Source of the DNA: Lawsonibacter celer
GTDB lineage: Bacteria > Bacillota > Clostridia > Oscillospirales > Oscillospiraceae
Length of the DNA stretch: 64,000 bases
Assembly: GCF_014281125.1 (NCBI RefSeq)
Contig: NZ_JACOEA010000003.1
Span: forward strand, 186,001-250,000
Direction: 5' to 3'
Positions 9,393 through 19,800 of the stretch are shown piece after piece. The translations under genes and the position numbers were made by a program. The number at the start of each line of letters is the position of its first letter. Position 1 is the first letter of the stretch. The notes below the pieces were generated by a model that worked only from the letters and a program-made list of their open reading frames with translations, had not been told where the DNA came from and made no database searches.

Positions 9393-10376
9393 TTACATCA
9401 TCATGGTCATTCCGAAACCATGGTACTGTTGATACTCTTCTTCCTCATCCTCATCATCGACGGCGTACTCAACTGTGCGGTCGATCTTGCCGCCGTGGCG
9501 GAGGATGCGCTCGATCTCCTCTTCGCTGTGATGGACGGTCTCCATGTGGAAACGGTCATTGTCACCAATGGCCAGCGCGTCGAAGATAGCAACCAGACCA
9601 CTGACCGCATCATCAACCGTGGGAAGCAGTTCACCATCAGGCGTGGCCTCCTCACGGCTTTCCAGATACTCACAGCCTCCCATGGCAAAGTAGAGTTCCA
9701 TGTTCTCGCGCCGTAGGGTTTGGTCGAACAGTTTTTTATCGCGGCACTTGAGATTGTTGGGTGTGGTGTAGGTGATGTACTTCGTATCGCTCTGCCAGTC
9801 CACACCGTAGCCGAGCCATTCCATATAGTCGATGAACTCTTTCTTTGTCACAGCGTTCTCCATGGCTTCGCGGATATCTTTCTGGAGCTTTTTCTTCCAT
9901 GCAGGAATATGAAACGGGTCAGCCTTGGACTCTGTGACGGACAATCCGTACTGCATACAGAGCTCGTTGGAGTAGTCCTTGACCTGCTTCAGTTCCCGTG
10001 CAGTCTGGTGAAACTTTTTGCCGGTCTCGTAGCTGACTGAGTTCATCACAATGTGGTTGTGAATGTGCCTGGTGTTCATGTGCGTGGCTACTACGCACTG
10101 GTAGCCAGCGAACTGCTCCGCAAACTTCAGGCCGATCTCGTGAGCGGTATCGAAGTCCAACTCATCGTCAGGTGAGAACGCCTGGACAATGTGATAGTAG
10201 CTGCGTCCGTCGGTTTTGTGGAACTGCTTTTTGACAGTTTCAAACTCATGGAGCGCTGACTGAGCAACACAGTTGACGCCGGTGATGAGCCGGTCGGTGG
10301 TTTTCTCACGGTTGGTGATGTAGTCGAGGATGCCGCTCAGATTACACGAGACACCGACGAATTTAACGCTTGCCAT
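9393..10376 (-). CDS. Relaxase (MobA/VirD2-like mobilization nuclease)
   Basis: A 327-residue relaxase of the PF03432 type that would nick one strand at oriT and pilot it during transfer. Tyr19 in CNLSGILDYITN is the candidate nucleophile. The HUH-type metal site is seen in HMNTRHIHNHIVMNSV. It overlaps the end of the MobC-like gene by 40 nt, with GGAGGTG inside that gene as its ribosome site. At 327 residues it is shorter than many relaxases, with an acidic, Met-rich tail and no helicase or primase domain. Confidence 0.9.
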   Translation of the reverse strand: MASVKFVGVSCNLSGILDYITNREKTTDRLITGVNCVAQSALHEFETVKKQFHKTDGRSYYHIVQAFSPDDELDFDTAHEIGLKFAEQFAGYQCVVATHMNTRHIHNHIVMNSVSYETGKKFHQTARELKQVKDYSNELCMQYGLSVTESKADPFHIPAWKKKLQKDIREAMENAVTKKEFIDYMEWLGYGVDWQSDTKYITYTTPNNLKCRDKKLFDQTLRRENMELYFAMGGCEYLESREEATPDGELLPTVDDAVSGLVAIFDALAIGDNDRFHMETVHHSEEEIERILRHGGKIDRTVEYAVDDEDEEEEYQQYHGFGMTMMM

Positions 10377-10648
10377 GTTTTTTCATACACCTCCATGAAC
10401 GGTTCGAAGTTGACGAACTGGATTCGTCCCTGGCGAGCCATGACGGTCAGCTGATTTAAGTTGTTGCCCTGGCGTCGGAGCTCCTGCAGCACTTCTTCAT
10501 CGGTGCCGCTGAGCACATTGACCTTCTGATGCATCGCCGCTCTGCGGACGAATTCAGAGAGCGTAAGATTTGCGCTTTGGGCTTTACGCTGGATGTAGTC
10601 TTTCTCCCAGTCTGCAACACGCAGACGGATGAAATTATCTTTTGCCAT
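10337..10648 (-). CDS. MobC-like relaxosome protein
   Basis: A 103-residue protein with an N-terminal ribbon-helix-helix-like DNA-binding stretch (FIRLRVADWEKDYIQRKA, then LTLSEFVRRAAM) followed by QELRRQGNNLNQLTVMARQG, the signature region of MobC-type mobilization proteins. These proteins help the relaxase melt or recognise oriT. Overlap with the relaxase gene implies translational coupling. Confidence 0.88.
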   Translation of the reverse strand: MAKDNFIRLRVADWEKDYIQRKAQSANLTLSEFVRRAAMHQKVNVLSGTDEEVLQELRRQGNNLNQLTVMARQGRIQFVNFEPFMEVYEKTWQALNSSVSRVI

Positions 10649-10940
10649 TTAGGTTATCCTTTCGAAAAATCAAAATAGGGGTGTGGGCTTAGCCCGCAAC
10701 TGCCGAAGGGGGCGGAACGGGGCAATCGCCCGATTCCGTACCACGAAGGCGAAACTTGTCACTCCCGTTGGGAGTAATCCTACGTGGGTGGAGTTTTCAA
10801 CCGTGGTGAAACGGCGTGGTCTGCGCTGGGGTGGGGTATGTACTCTACCGTTGGCGCAAAAGCCGCACACAGCGGCTCCTGTGGCCTCAAACGGCGGAGA
10901 TTTCAGCGCAGAGAGAAAAGGTTGCAAGGGTGCAAAGTCC
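10649..10940. other. Non-coding interval, candidate oriT
   Basis: About 290 bp between the ATPase stop and the MobC-like start without a convincing gene. It holds two small perfect hairpins: ACTCCC-GTT-GGGAGT at 10761-10775 and AGCCGC-ACACA-GCGGCT at 10861-10877. GC-rich stretches surround the first. Position upstream of mobC-relaxase and the hairpins fit an origin of transfer; the nick site cannot be assigned by eye. An open frame across it on the minus strand (10670-10927) looks spurious. Confidence 0.45.
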
Positions 10941-11975
10941 TTAGAACTCTACATCCTTACATCCTTCATCCGGCAGTTTCCAGAACCACCGGTCACCAAC
11001 TTTCTCGGAAACGATGCCGAGATTTTTCTTGGCGATATCCAGTGTGCGTTTGGAGATGCCCATGGCATCTGTACGTTTCTGCACTTCCTCCGCGGGAACT
11101 CTGCCGCTGAGCACACGCTTGAGTTCTTCTTCCATCAGCATGGTTTTTGTCTGCACTTTACCGGTGCCGTTGAGGACATCGTCGACGGTTGCTTCGCAGG
11201 CGCCCTTCCAGCAGAAACCAGTCTGCTCGTTCAGTTCAAATGCAATGGAGCTGCCCTCGGGAGCAAGACTGTTTTTGTCCTGAGCGACGATGCGGATGCG
11301 CTCGTTGTCTTTCAGACGACCGACCACCAACACGCTGCGAGCTGCCGCACGGAAGTCGATGGAGCCGAGACCGCGGTAACTGGATTTCTGACCCTGCGCT
11401 TTGTTCATGTGTCCTACCAGAAGAACAGCGCAGTGCGTGCGTTCTGCCATAGCTGCAACACGTTTCAGCACAGGACGCACTTCGTTGGCGCGGTGCATAT
11501 CCACTTCTTCACCGAGGTACGCCTGGATCGGATCGAGGACTATGAGACGAGCGCCGGTTTCTTTGATGGCCTCTTCCAACCGCTCATCAATAAGAGTGAG
11601 TTCCTTGTTGGTTTCGTCGATGACCAGAACACGAGAGCAATCGGCACCTGCAGTAACGAGCCGAGGCTTGATGGTATCGGCCAGACCATCCTCAGCTGTC
11701 TGGTAGATGACGTTCATAGGTTCCATGGCATCTTCGCATTCCGGCAGAGGTTCACCTTGCGTCAGCGCGGCAATGACGGCGAGAGCGAAAGTCGTTTTGC
11801 CGTCGCCAGGATCGCCTTGTACGATGGTAATCTTGCCCAGCGGGATGTAGGGATACCATAGCCACTGGACATTTTCAGCTTCCACGGTGTCCATGGAAAT
11901 GAGTTTCAGTTCATTTTTCATTTGTGTTTCCTCCTTGTGGTTTTTGGGATTTGTGTTTTCGGGAGCAGTGTTCAC
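10941..11975 (-). CDS. AAA family ATPase (RepA-like/KaiC-like)
   Basis: 344 residues from a GTG at 11975, or 326 from the ATG at 11921. A RecA-type ATPase core has Walker A QGDPGDGKTTF just after the WLWYPYIPLGKITIV strand, Walker B-like RLIVLDPIQAYLG, and LLVGHMNKAQGQKSSYRG. The C-terminus looks like a winged helix. Such ATPases occur in mobile elements as RepA-type hexameric helicases or replication initiators. Both possible starts have strong ribosome sites (AAAGGAGG before 11975, AAGGAGG before 11921), so two isoforms are possible. Confidence 0.8.
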   Translation of the reverse strand: MNTAPENTNPKNHKEETQMKNELKLISMDTVEAENVQWLWYPYIPLGKITIVQGDPGDGKTTFALAVIAALTQGEPLPECEDAMEPMNVIYQTAEDGLADTIKPRLVTAGADCSRVLVIDETNKELTLIDERLEEAIKETGARLIVLDPIQAYLGEEVDMHRANEVRPVLKRVAAMAERTHCAVLLVGHMNKAQGQKSSYRGLGSIDFRAAARSVLVVGRLKDNERIRIVAQDKNSLAPEGSSIAFELNEQTGFCWKGACEATVDDVLNGTGKVQTKTMLMEEELKRVLSGRVPAEEVQKRTDAMGISKRTLDIAKKNLGIVSEKVGDRWFWKLPDEGCKDVEF

Positions 11976-12337
11976 ATTTGATTTCCTCCTTTCTCGATAG
12001 TTCAGAGGGCAAAAAAGCGTAGACTACCCCCTGGGAATCTTTCACTGTTTTCAAAAAAGTGTTGGCCGAACATCGTACACCTTCCTACAGCAGAGACTGA
12101 ATTGACCGAGCTGCGTTGTCATCTCCTTTGGCACGCTCACCTCATACGAGGGTCGTGGCATGCTTCGCCGGGAGAGTATGAACTCCGATGACGGGTATTC
12201 AATTGTCAAGGTGCAGACGACGGAGATTCCTTTTCATTGTCAGAATAACGCAATTTGATATTGCAGTCAGCTTTTCAAGGTGATAAGCTATAACAAGAAT
12301 AATAGTTTTATCCTATATAGCTTTAGGAGGCGTAGAG
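11976..12337. other. Divergent intergenic region inside the element
   Basis: 362 bp between the ATPase and the plus-strand zinc-ribbon gene. The left two thirds are mixed sequence with short imperfect inverted repeats near 12150. The right third is AT-rich and contains TATAAC (12289-12294) and AGGAGG just before the downstream gene. It should hold promoters for both directions; no gene is seen. Confidence 0.5.
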
Positions 12338-13414
12338 ATGGACTTTTCTACACACCCTTTTTCTCTGTGCATAGAGGAGGAGCGTTGCGATTTGGTAATG
12401 CAGCTCTTCGGCTTTGACCCCGTAGTTGTCAGTAAATTCGAGAGTGTCGGCGATCTGCTGAGCGTGTTCCTCAACCGCCGTTACTATCCCGATCTGGTTT
12501 CGTTGGAGCAGATACGAAAGTTGGGAACAAGAACTGCTTTCCCCGACAAGCTCCCGTGGCATTCTGTTATGGATTACTGGGACCACGAAAAAGTCGAAAC
12601 CATCATCCGCGATATATATCTGTCAGAGGATGATGCCATCAATGCGTTGAAGCCCAGCCAGCGGTTTCGAATTCATCTGGCATTTCAAAAAGATATGTTC
12701 GCTTGTGAGTACGTCGAGCAGCCGTACTCCTACCCGCATCCTGTACTGGAAGCCAATGACGATATAGGTAGGACATTCTCGGATCTGTCCGACCATATCA
12801 GAGTGAAAGAAAAAGTAAAGCAGGAGCAGGCGATGTATAAAGCTGGCTGCCGCATTGCCGATGCGCAAAATGTATATATGCCGAAGCAGGCGCAGTACTG
12901 GTTTACTGAGCCGCAGGATCTGATCATGTGGCTTCTCCGCTATGTTATGGAGCACGACAAGTACATCAAGAAGTGTGAGTTCTGCGGTCGGTACTTCGTT
13001 CCCAAACGGAACACAAAGAAATACTGCTCCGAAGCTTGCGCCAACACACAGAGAGATCTGGACAGCTTCTGCGGTGTGCAGGAGGCGAAGCAGTTATATA
13101 AGCGTATCGTTTCCAACCTGCGGGATAAAGGGCAGAGGATGAAAGACCTCCAACTGCCTTATCATAGACCGGATGCACCGGGCGATTGGATCAAACCACA
13201 GGAAGTGCTGAAGGCGTTTTATGCTGAGAATGCAGAATACATGAATGACCTGCGTAATGCATATGAGTCGGCAAAAAAAGCTCCTGCACCAACGGAGGAT
13301 CAGGTGAGAGCGTTCGAGACGGCAAAGGCCACCTATGTAGACTGGCTGCAGGTTCAATACGAATATGCCACCAGTCTGGAGCTGGACCGGGACGCATATT
13401 TCCGACCGGATTAA
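12338..13414 (+). CDS. Zinc-ribbon protein, DUF6076-like, cargo of the element
   Basis: 358 residues preceded by TTAGGAGG. The central part has a four-Cys zinc-binding knuckle (KKCEFCGRYFVPKRNTKKYC SEAC split over residues ~212-235), of a kind seen in CGNR/DUF6076 proteins. The C-terminal third is helical and charged. No enzyme motif is recognised. It is the only plus-strand gene in the left half of the element. Regulation or nucleic-acid binding is only an inference from the zinc knuckle. Confidence 0.7.
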   Translation: MDFSTHPFSLCIEEERCDLVMQLFGFDPVVVSKFESVGDLLSVFLNRRYYPDLVSLEQIRKLGTRTAFPDKLPWHSVMDYWDHEKVETIIRDIYLSEDDAINALKPSQRFRIHLAFQKDMFACEYVEQPYSYPHPVLEANDDIGRTFSDLSDHIRVKEKVKQEQAMYKAGCRIADAQNVYMPKQAQYWFTEPQDLIMWLLRYVMEHDKYIKKCEFCGRYFVPKRNTKKYCSEACANTQRDLDSFCGVQEAKQLYKRIVSNLRDKGQRMKDLQLPYHRPDAPGDWIKPQEVLKAFYAENAEYMNDLRNAYESAKKAPAPTEDQVRAFETAKATYVDWLQVQYEYATSLELDRDAYFRPD

Positions 13415-13427
13415 GCATAAGCGCAAA

Positions 13428-13467
13428 AGTGGGGGCAGTATTCTTGTTGCAGAATGCTGCCCCCACT
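13428..13467. terminator. Terminator between convergent genes
   Basis: A 16-bp stem with one G-U type mismatch (13428-13443 with 13452-13467), giving an ACTTTTGC tail on the minus strand. It best fits termination of the DUF6809-like gene. Confidence 0.75.
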
Positions 13468-13473
13468 CATAGC

Positions 13474-13523
13474 AAGAGCATCCTACTCAACGAAGTCACT
13501 CGTTGAAATAGGATGCTCTTTTT
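13474..13523 (+). terminator. Plus-strand terminator overlapping the end of the opposite gene
   Basis: A long imperfect stem (AAGAGCATCCTA at 13474 pairing with TAGGATGCTCTT ending at 13520) followed by TTT. It would end transcription of the zinc-ribbon gene. Its left arm extends past the stop codon of the minus-strand gene, so the two 3' ends are interlocked. Confidence 0.65.
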
Positions 13524-13764
13524 CGTAAATATTCAGTTCGTTGCTCATCTTCCACGCCAACCGGAAACCGGCAATGAAGCTGTCGATGGACAAGTCCTCG
13601 GCGATCTGATCTTTGCAGTCAATGATTTGCAGCACCAGTTTTCTCTCTGGCTTCTCCAGCTTTTCAATGAGTTCCTGGTGGCATCGCTCAATCTCGGCTT
13701 TGAGCTGCGTTGAAGGTAGTTTTTCATAGAAGCTGTCGTATAGTTCTTTCAGCATTTCGTTCAT
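13483..13764 (-). CDS. Small helical protein, DUF6809-like
   Basis: 93 residues, acidic and almost fully helical, with a CAGGAGGG ribosome site. The order (MNEMLKELYDSFYE ... ERCHQELIEKL ... DSFIAGFRLAWKM) resembles the short DUF6809-type proteins common in clostridial mobile elements; that assignment is from memory of the pattern. Function unknown. It sits just downstream of the giant surface-protein gene on the same strand, beyond that gene's terminator. Confidence 0.65.
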   Translation of the reverse strand: MNEMLKELYDSFYEKLPSTQLKAEIERCHQELIEKLEKPERKLVLQIIDCKDQIAEDLSIDSFIAGFRLAWKMSNELNIYEKEHPISTSDFVE

Positions 13765-13833
13765 GTGCTATCCCTCCTGTAGCAACACAACCTACCACAG
13801 AAGAGGAAGAAAAGCTATCCCTAAAAACAGAAA

Positions 13834-13863
13834 AAGGCGGAGAACCGAAGCTCTCCGCCTTTG
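13834..13863 (-). terminator. Terminator of the giant surface-protein gene
   Basis: An 11-bp stem AAAGGCGGAGA/TCTCCGCCTTT with an eight-base loop. The minus strand continues into T residues, 10 bp after the stop codon. Confidence 0.85.
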
Positions 13864-13872
13864 CTGTGTGAT

Positions 13873-16800
13873 TTACTTTTCCGCCACATTCTCGCAGAAG
13901 CGCTGGAAGAGTGCCGCCGCCTGTGCGCGGGTGGCGTCTGCCTTGGGAGTCAGGTTCACGCCGTCGCCCTGCATCAGACCAGCACCGCAAGCCCACTGCA
14001 TAGCGGGGATGGCGTACTCGCTGATGGAGAAAGCATCCTCATAACTGAGGATATTGGTGTCCTCGCCAACACTGACATCGTAACCCTTGTACTTGGCGTA
14101 GCGCCAGAGGATGGTGGCAAACTGCTCACGGGTGATAGGATCGGTGGAGCCGAATGCGGTATCGCTGTAGCCCTCCACGATGCCCTCGCTGGCTGCCCAG
14201 CGGACAGCTTCGGTATACCAGGTTTCAGCAGGAACATCCTCAAACTGCATCAGATAATTGACCACAGGCTCGCCCTCCAGTCGCCACAGAATGGTGACGA
14301 TCATGGCGCGGCTGGTGGTACCATTGATGTCAAAGAGGTTGTTGCCAACACCCTCCATCATCTTGCGATGGTAAACGTACTCAATCGCCTCGGTGTACCA
14401 CTTGCCCTCAGCCACGTCAGTGAAGTTCATGCCCAGCAGTCGGCACTTGTCCTTGCATGCACTCTCGGCACAAGCTGCATCCTCGCAACCGCCGCACACA
14501 TCGCACTTGCTGGTGCAGCTGTGAGCAACGGGATAATAAGGAATCACATCAGTATAGCCAATGGCATAGAGGGAGAAGAACTTTGCGTGAATGGTGACAC
14601 TGCCGGTACCGACTTCGATATACTCTCCGTCAGCATTTGCTGTGGTGGTGAGGATATCGACTTCGTCCTCGTCCACGTTGTCGTTTTCATTATCGTCATG
14701 GAAACGGTAAACCTTGAAGTTCTGCTTACGGGTGGTGTCGAACGGGACGACAATCTCAATGGTGCTGCTGGTTTCAGTGATGGACTCTTCGGGATTGGTG
14801 TCAACCTTCTTTACAATGCCGATCTCGAGGAAGGTCAGTTTGCTCTTCTGCGCGCCGGCCTCGGTCATCAGAGCGCTGTGCTCCTGATCGTTGTCGTCGG
14901 ATTCCTCGTGGGTGACGGTGAGCGTAACGGTGACATTTGAACCTTCAGTGTTTTTGGCGATAGTGTCAATGCCGCCGACGATGGGGGCATAATCCCCTGC
15001 CGCGGTGCTGTCCACGATGGAGTTCTTGTTGCCCGTCGGCATGGTCATGGTGATCGTTTCTTTGGTCTTATCTTCGGACAAATCTTCCTTCGCCGTGACG
15101 GTCACGCCACCGTCTCTCGTGTCCTTCACGATGAGCTGATACTCACCCTCGGGCACGGTCACCGTGTAGTGATAGAGGCTGGCATTGCCGGTTACGGAGG
15201 CCGGATACTTGGTGCCGTCAAGTCCTACGAGTACGACCTCAAGTTTTTCTGCGTTGGGAACATTCGGTGCGACGACCGTACCGCTGAGGATGATGTCGCG
15301 GGTCCATACGGCGTAGAGGGTGACCTCGCCGTCGGGCTCTGCGGTCAGGTTTTGGACGTTCTGTTCATCAACGAAGTTGACCGCGGTGCCGCCGGAGGAG
15401 AGCGACCAGCCAACGAACTTATAGCCCTCACGGGTGAATGCGTTATCGCTGAGTGCCTGTGCGGCGTCATAGGTGAAGCTCTGGTCAGCCATCTCGCCCT
15501 CGCCGCCGTTGGCGTTGAAGACCACTTTGTAGGAGTTTGCAGTCCATGTGGCAGTCAGGGTGATATCAGCGGTATAGCCATCGCCGGCCAATGTCAGAGC
15601 AGTCTGAGCCTCGCCGCCGTTGACCTTCCAGCCGGCAAAGGTGTAGCCTGTCTTGGTGGGATTGGAAACCGCGGTGGGAGTATCGTAGGTGTGCTTGACG
15701 GGGTTATTTTCGCCGTATGCCGCGCCATCCATGCCTTCGTAAGTGATGGTATACTCGTTTGCCGTCCAGTTGGCGGTGTAGGTACGGTCGCCGACAGAGC
15801 CTGCGGCGATGGTTACGTTGAGGTTGGTGTCGCCCTCAAGTCCGGTGCCGCTCCAACCCTTGAAGGTGTAGCCTTCCCGGGTGGGGTTGGTCAGGGTGAT
15901 CGTTTCAGACTCGATGGTGTAGGTGGCGGGGTTGGTTTCCTCGCCGCCGTTCAGCGTGTAGCTGATATCGTAGGTGATGGGCGTCCAGTTGGCGGTATAG
16001 CTGCGGTCGCCGGTGGAACCGGTGGCGATGGTTACGTTGAGGTTGGTGTCGCCCTCAAGTCCGGTGCTGCTCCAGCCCTTAAAGGTGTAGCCTTCCCGGG
16101 TGGGATTTACCAGTGTGATGGCCTCAGACTCGATGGTATAGCCTGCGGGATTTGTGGCCGTGCCGCCGTTCAGCGTGTAAGCAATATCATAGGGGATCGG
16201 CGTCCACTTGGCGTACAGAGTCACGGTCTGATTCATCTCAGCAAGGTCTTTAACGCTTTGCTGATTCTCGTAGACCATATTGCCGTCCGCAGTAGTCGCC
16301 CAGCCTGCGAAGGTGTAGCCGGTGCGGGTAAAGGTATTTGCGGTCAGAGCTGCAACGGTGTCACGGTACATGGTCTGTTCGTTCATGTGGCCCTCGCCGC
16401 CGTTGGCATTGAACACGATGGTGTATGGCTGACGCTTCTTTACCGTGATGCTGTTGGAAGTCTCGCCGGTATTGCCGGCGTTATCCATGGCACGGAAGAT
16501 ATAAGTTACGCCGCTTTCGCCGGTGCTGGCGGTGTGGGTATAGGTGTCGCCGACGATATCCGTCCAGTTCTCGCCGTTATCGGTGCTGTACTGATACTTC
16601 CGGATTCCGGAGGTAGTGTCGGTTGCAGACAGAGTGACTTTCACATTTCCGGTGGTCCACTCGCCGGACACATAATCAGACTCACCTACCTTGGCGGTCA
16701 CGCTGACGCTGCCGGGAGCGGTGGTGTCGACTTTTACCTGAGCAATAGTAGTGACAGTTTCGTTTCCGGCCATATCCACTGCCTTGATTTTTACAGTCTG

Positions 16801-19800
16801 GTTGTAATCGCCGTCAGCGCTGATCACAAAGCTTCCGTTGCTGCCTTCCGTCCAGTTGGTGCCGCCGTTCAGGGAATAGTACCATTTGTCCAGACCGGAT
16901 TCACCATCGCCGTCCCCGGCAGTAACAGGAACAGTTACCGCAGAGGTAAACCAGCCATCGTTTCCGCTGGTACCGGTCGGGACACCAATTTGGAGGCTCG
17001 GCACCGCCTTATCAATCTTGCTCACCGTAACCGTTTCGCTTACCTCATTACCGGCCTTGTCGGTGACAGTGATGGTATAAGTGCCGTTGCGGTCAGCGGT
17101 GAAGCTGTCAGCATCATAGGTCACATTTTCTCCATCATCGCAGGTAACGACTACGGTATCAACACCGGACAGGCCGTCCGCCGCAGTAAAGCCGATCTCT
17201 GCGTTCTCCTTCGTCCACTCGGTGGGGTTGCCGCTGACACCTGTGATGGATGGATACTGCACGTCAGATTGATGGCTGATGGCTACCTGATAAATCATGC
17301 CGGTCTCGGTGTGCTTGACATACAGGACATTGACCGGTTCGGTGCCCAATTCAATAGAATTGCCGAAATTGTTGGGGACTTCGCTGACCTCATAGCCGGT
17401 TTTTGCCTTGTAGGTCGGCCATTTTTCCCTATTGAACCATCCGGTATCGGCAAGCTCCCAGTCCAGCACCTCGTCTGCTTCCTTGGTGGCGTAGACGATA
17501 TTGAAATACACGGTCTTGGAATTAAGGTAGTTTCCGGTACCGTTGATTAAGATAGATGCTTCGGTACCGACTTCCACATTCTCGTGGTACGCATTGATTA
17601 TATAGTCAATATCCTCCACCAGCGTCATGCCGTTGTACTTGATGACCGGCTTGGGCTGAACCTCGCTGCCGGTGTAATACTGGTCGGGGATGGCCTCAAA
17701 GGTGACGTCATTGGCGGAAATGTCCTTCGGAGCGATGTCAAAGCTTCCGATATTAAGGCCGTTTATCGCGTTATACCACTCAGACCCCTCCACATTGACC
17801 TTCACGGTGTAGGTGCCGGCATTGACGGGTTTGCCGTTTACAAGTCCCTCTCCCTCGTAGTAAACAGTGACGAGATGTGTCGCATCGCCCCACGTGGAAA
17901 AAGTAACTTCCTTGGCTCTGCCGGAATAAATCCTGTCAACAGGCGGAATTAAGGTAATGTCCGTTGCCGTCAGCGTGCCCTTCTGGAGGGTGAAGGGAAC
18001 TGTGCCATTGGTCACATCTGCTTCGCCGACTTTCAGCGTGGCGGTGCCTTCCAGTGGGTCTTCGCCCAGGCGGTAATTCTTTACCTCGGGATAAAGCAGT
18101 CCTGCCTGCACCCAGTCACTGCTATCGCTGGGTGTATCAACAATGACCGGACAGGCGTAGTCGACGTATTTGTACTCGAAGTCGCTGTGGATGATGACAT
18201 TGCACGTTGCCGTGCCGCTGCCGCCGTTCAGCGGACAGCCCTCATTGCCGCAGGTGGCGGTGATGATGCCGTAACCATTCCCATTGGCATCATACCTGAA
18301 AGTCCAGTCGCCGTGGGTGTGCTCGACCAGCTGCAGCTCGCCGCTATTTACCTTTGCAGCAACATAGCCAGCTGAATAGGTGGTAGCTGCAAAGTAATCG
18401 CCAGGAGCCGCCGTCGACATATAGTCGCTCCAGCCTTGGGTAAACTCGAAGTAGGTGAGATAAGTAGACGAGTTCGCAGTATAGATCGTGTACGGCGCGG
18501 AGGGCTTATCAAGCGCGCCCGCGATCACAATGGGATTGGTCACCTGAATGCCGATGGGTGCGCTGATCTCAACATCACCGGACATGGTCAGCTTAGTGGT
18601 GCCTCTTCTTACACAGACCGCCGTTGCGGATGTACTGCTTTCTTTCGTGTTCGTGACGCTGCCGCCGAAGAGGTTGTACGCTCCAGCACCATCCTGTACA
18701 CAAACAGTCATTGAATAGCTGGAGGTGATAGAGCCGCCGTACTGGTTAAACTCGTTTCCGTACTGGTCGCGATAAGCATATCCGTTGCTGCTGATTGTAC
18801 CGTTATACAAGTTAAATACGGCTCCGGAAGTACTTAATCGGGTATCAACTGTATAGCACTCAGAAGAATAGGCATGGCTGATTCTACCGGTGCCCCGGCA
18901 GTCGGTAACGGTAAACTCAACACCAGCGCCGAGTCTGATCATATAAAGTCCAGAACCGCTGAGTGTCTTTCCGTTCAGGTCAAGGACTACACCGTCAACA
19001 GGATCCCAAAAGTCGTATTCGAGATCGATGGACGTGGTCAGATAGTAGTAGCCGGCCTCGTTGATGTCGGTAAGCTCGCCCTTTGTGCCGATGGGCTTCC
19101 ACTGCTCGTCTCCATGTGCAGTGCTATGTCCGCAGGTTCCGCCGCAGATGGGATGTTCGTGTGCTGCCAACACCGTCACAACGCATGTGTCGGTCTTGCT
19201 GCCGTCAGTAGTGGTGACGGTGATGGTAGCCGTGCCTTCGCCTACTGCGGTGACAACGCCGTTTTCAACTGTCGCCACAGACTCGTCATTGGAACTCCAA
19301 GTCACAGCCTTGTTGGTGGCGTCATCGGGTTCTACCGCCGCGGTCAGGGTTTCGGTGCCGCCAACACCAAGGGTGACGCTGTTCTTATCAAGCGTCACGC
19401 CGGTGACAGCCACGAGCGCAGACACCAAACTCAGATCAGTGTCATCCTCCGCGGGCTTATAGTTCGTGTCGTCACTTGTAAAGAAACTCACATAGTCAGC
19501 CAGATTTTTAACATTATCATCGTCGGGCTTTGCAAAGACCCCGGGCTCGTCCATTTTGACGCCGATATTCGTGCCAGCCTCCAAAACCTGGTTTACAGTG
19601 ATGGCCTTGCCGCTGGGCAGGTAGACGTTGTTTGCCTTGCCGCTTACTGTATTGCCAGTGATCACGGGACTGCCGGAAACAGTAAAGGTGCCGTTATAGA
19701 CATACACACCACCGCCATTGTTGGCAGCTGTATTACTGCTGATGCTGCCGTCAGTCATGGTGAAGGCGGAAGTGGTATCGAGCATATAAACTCCGCCGCC

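Noticed and set aside
10670..10927. 85-codon minus-strand frame in the mob region
   Set aside because: Arg/Pro-rich, no ribosome site, and it spans the two hairpins of the likely oriT.
10683..11861. 392-codon plus-strand frame across the ATPase and candidate oriT
   Set aside because: Most of it is antisense to the Walker-motif ATPase; the remainder lies in hairpin-containing non-coding DNA.
15169..17550. 793-codon open frame on the plus strand
   Set aside because: Opposite strand of the repetitive SLH protein gene, which has a signal peptide, clear domains and a ribosome site.
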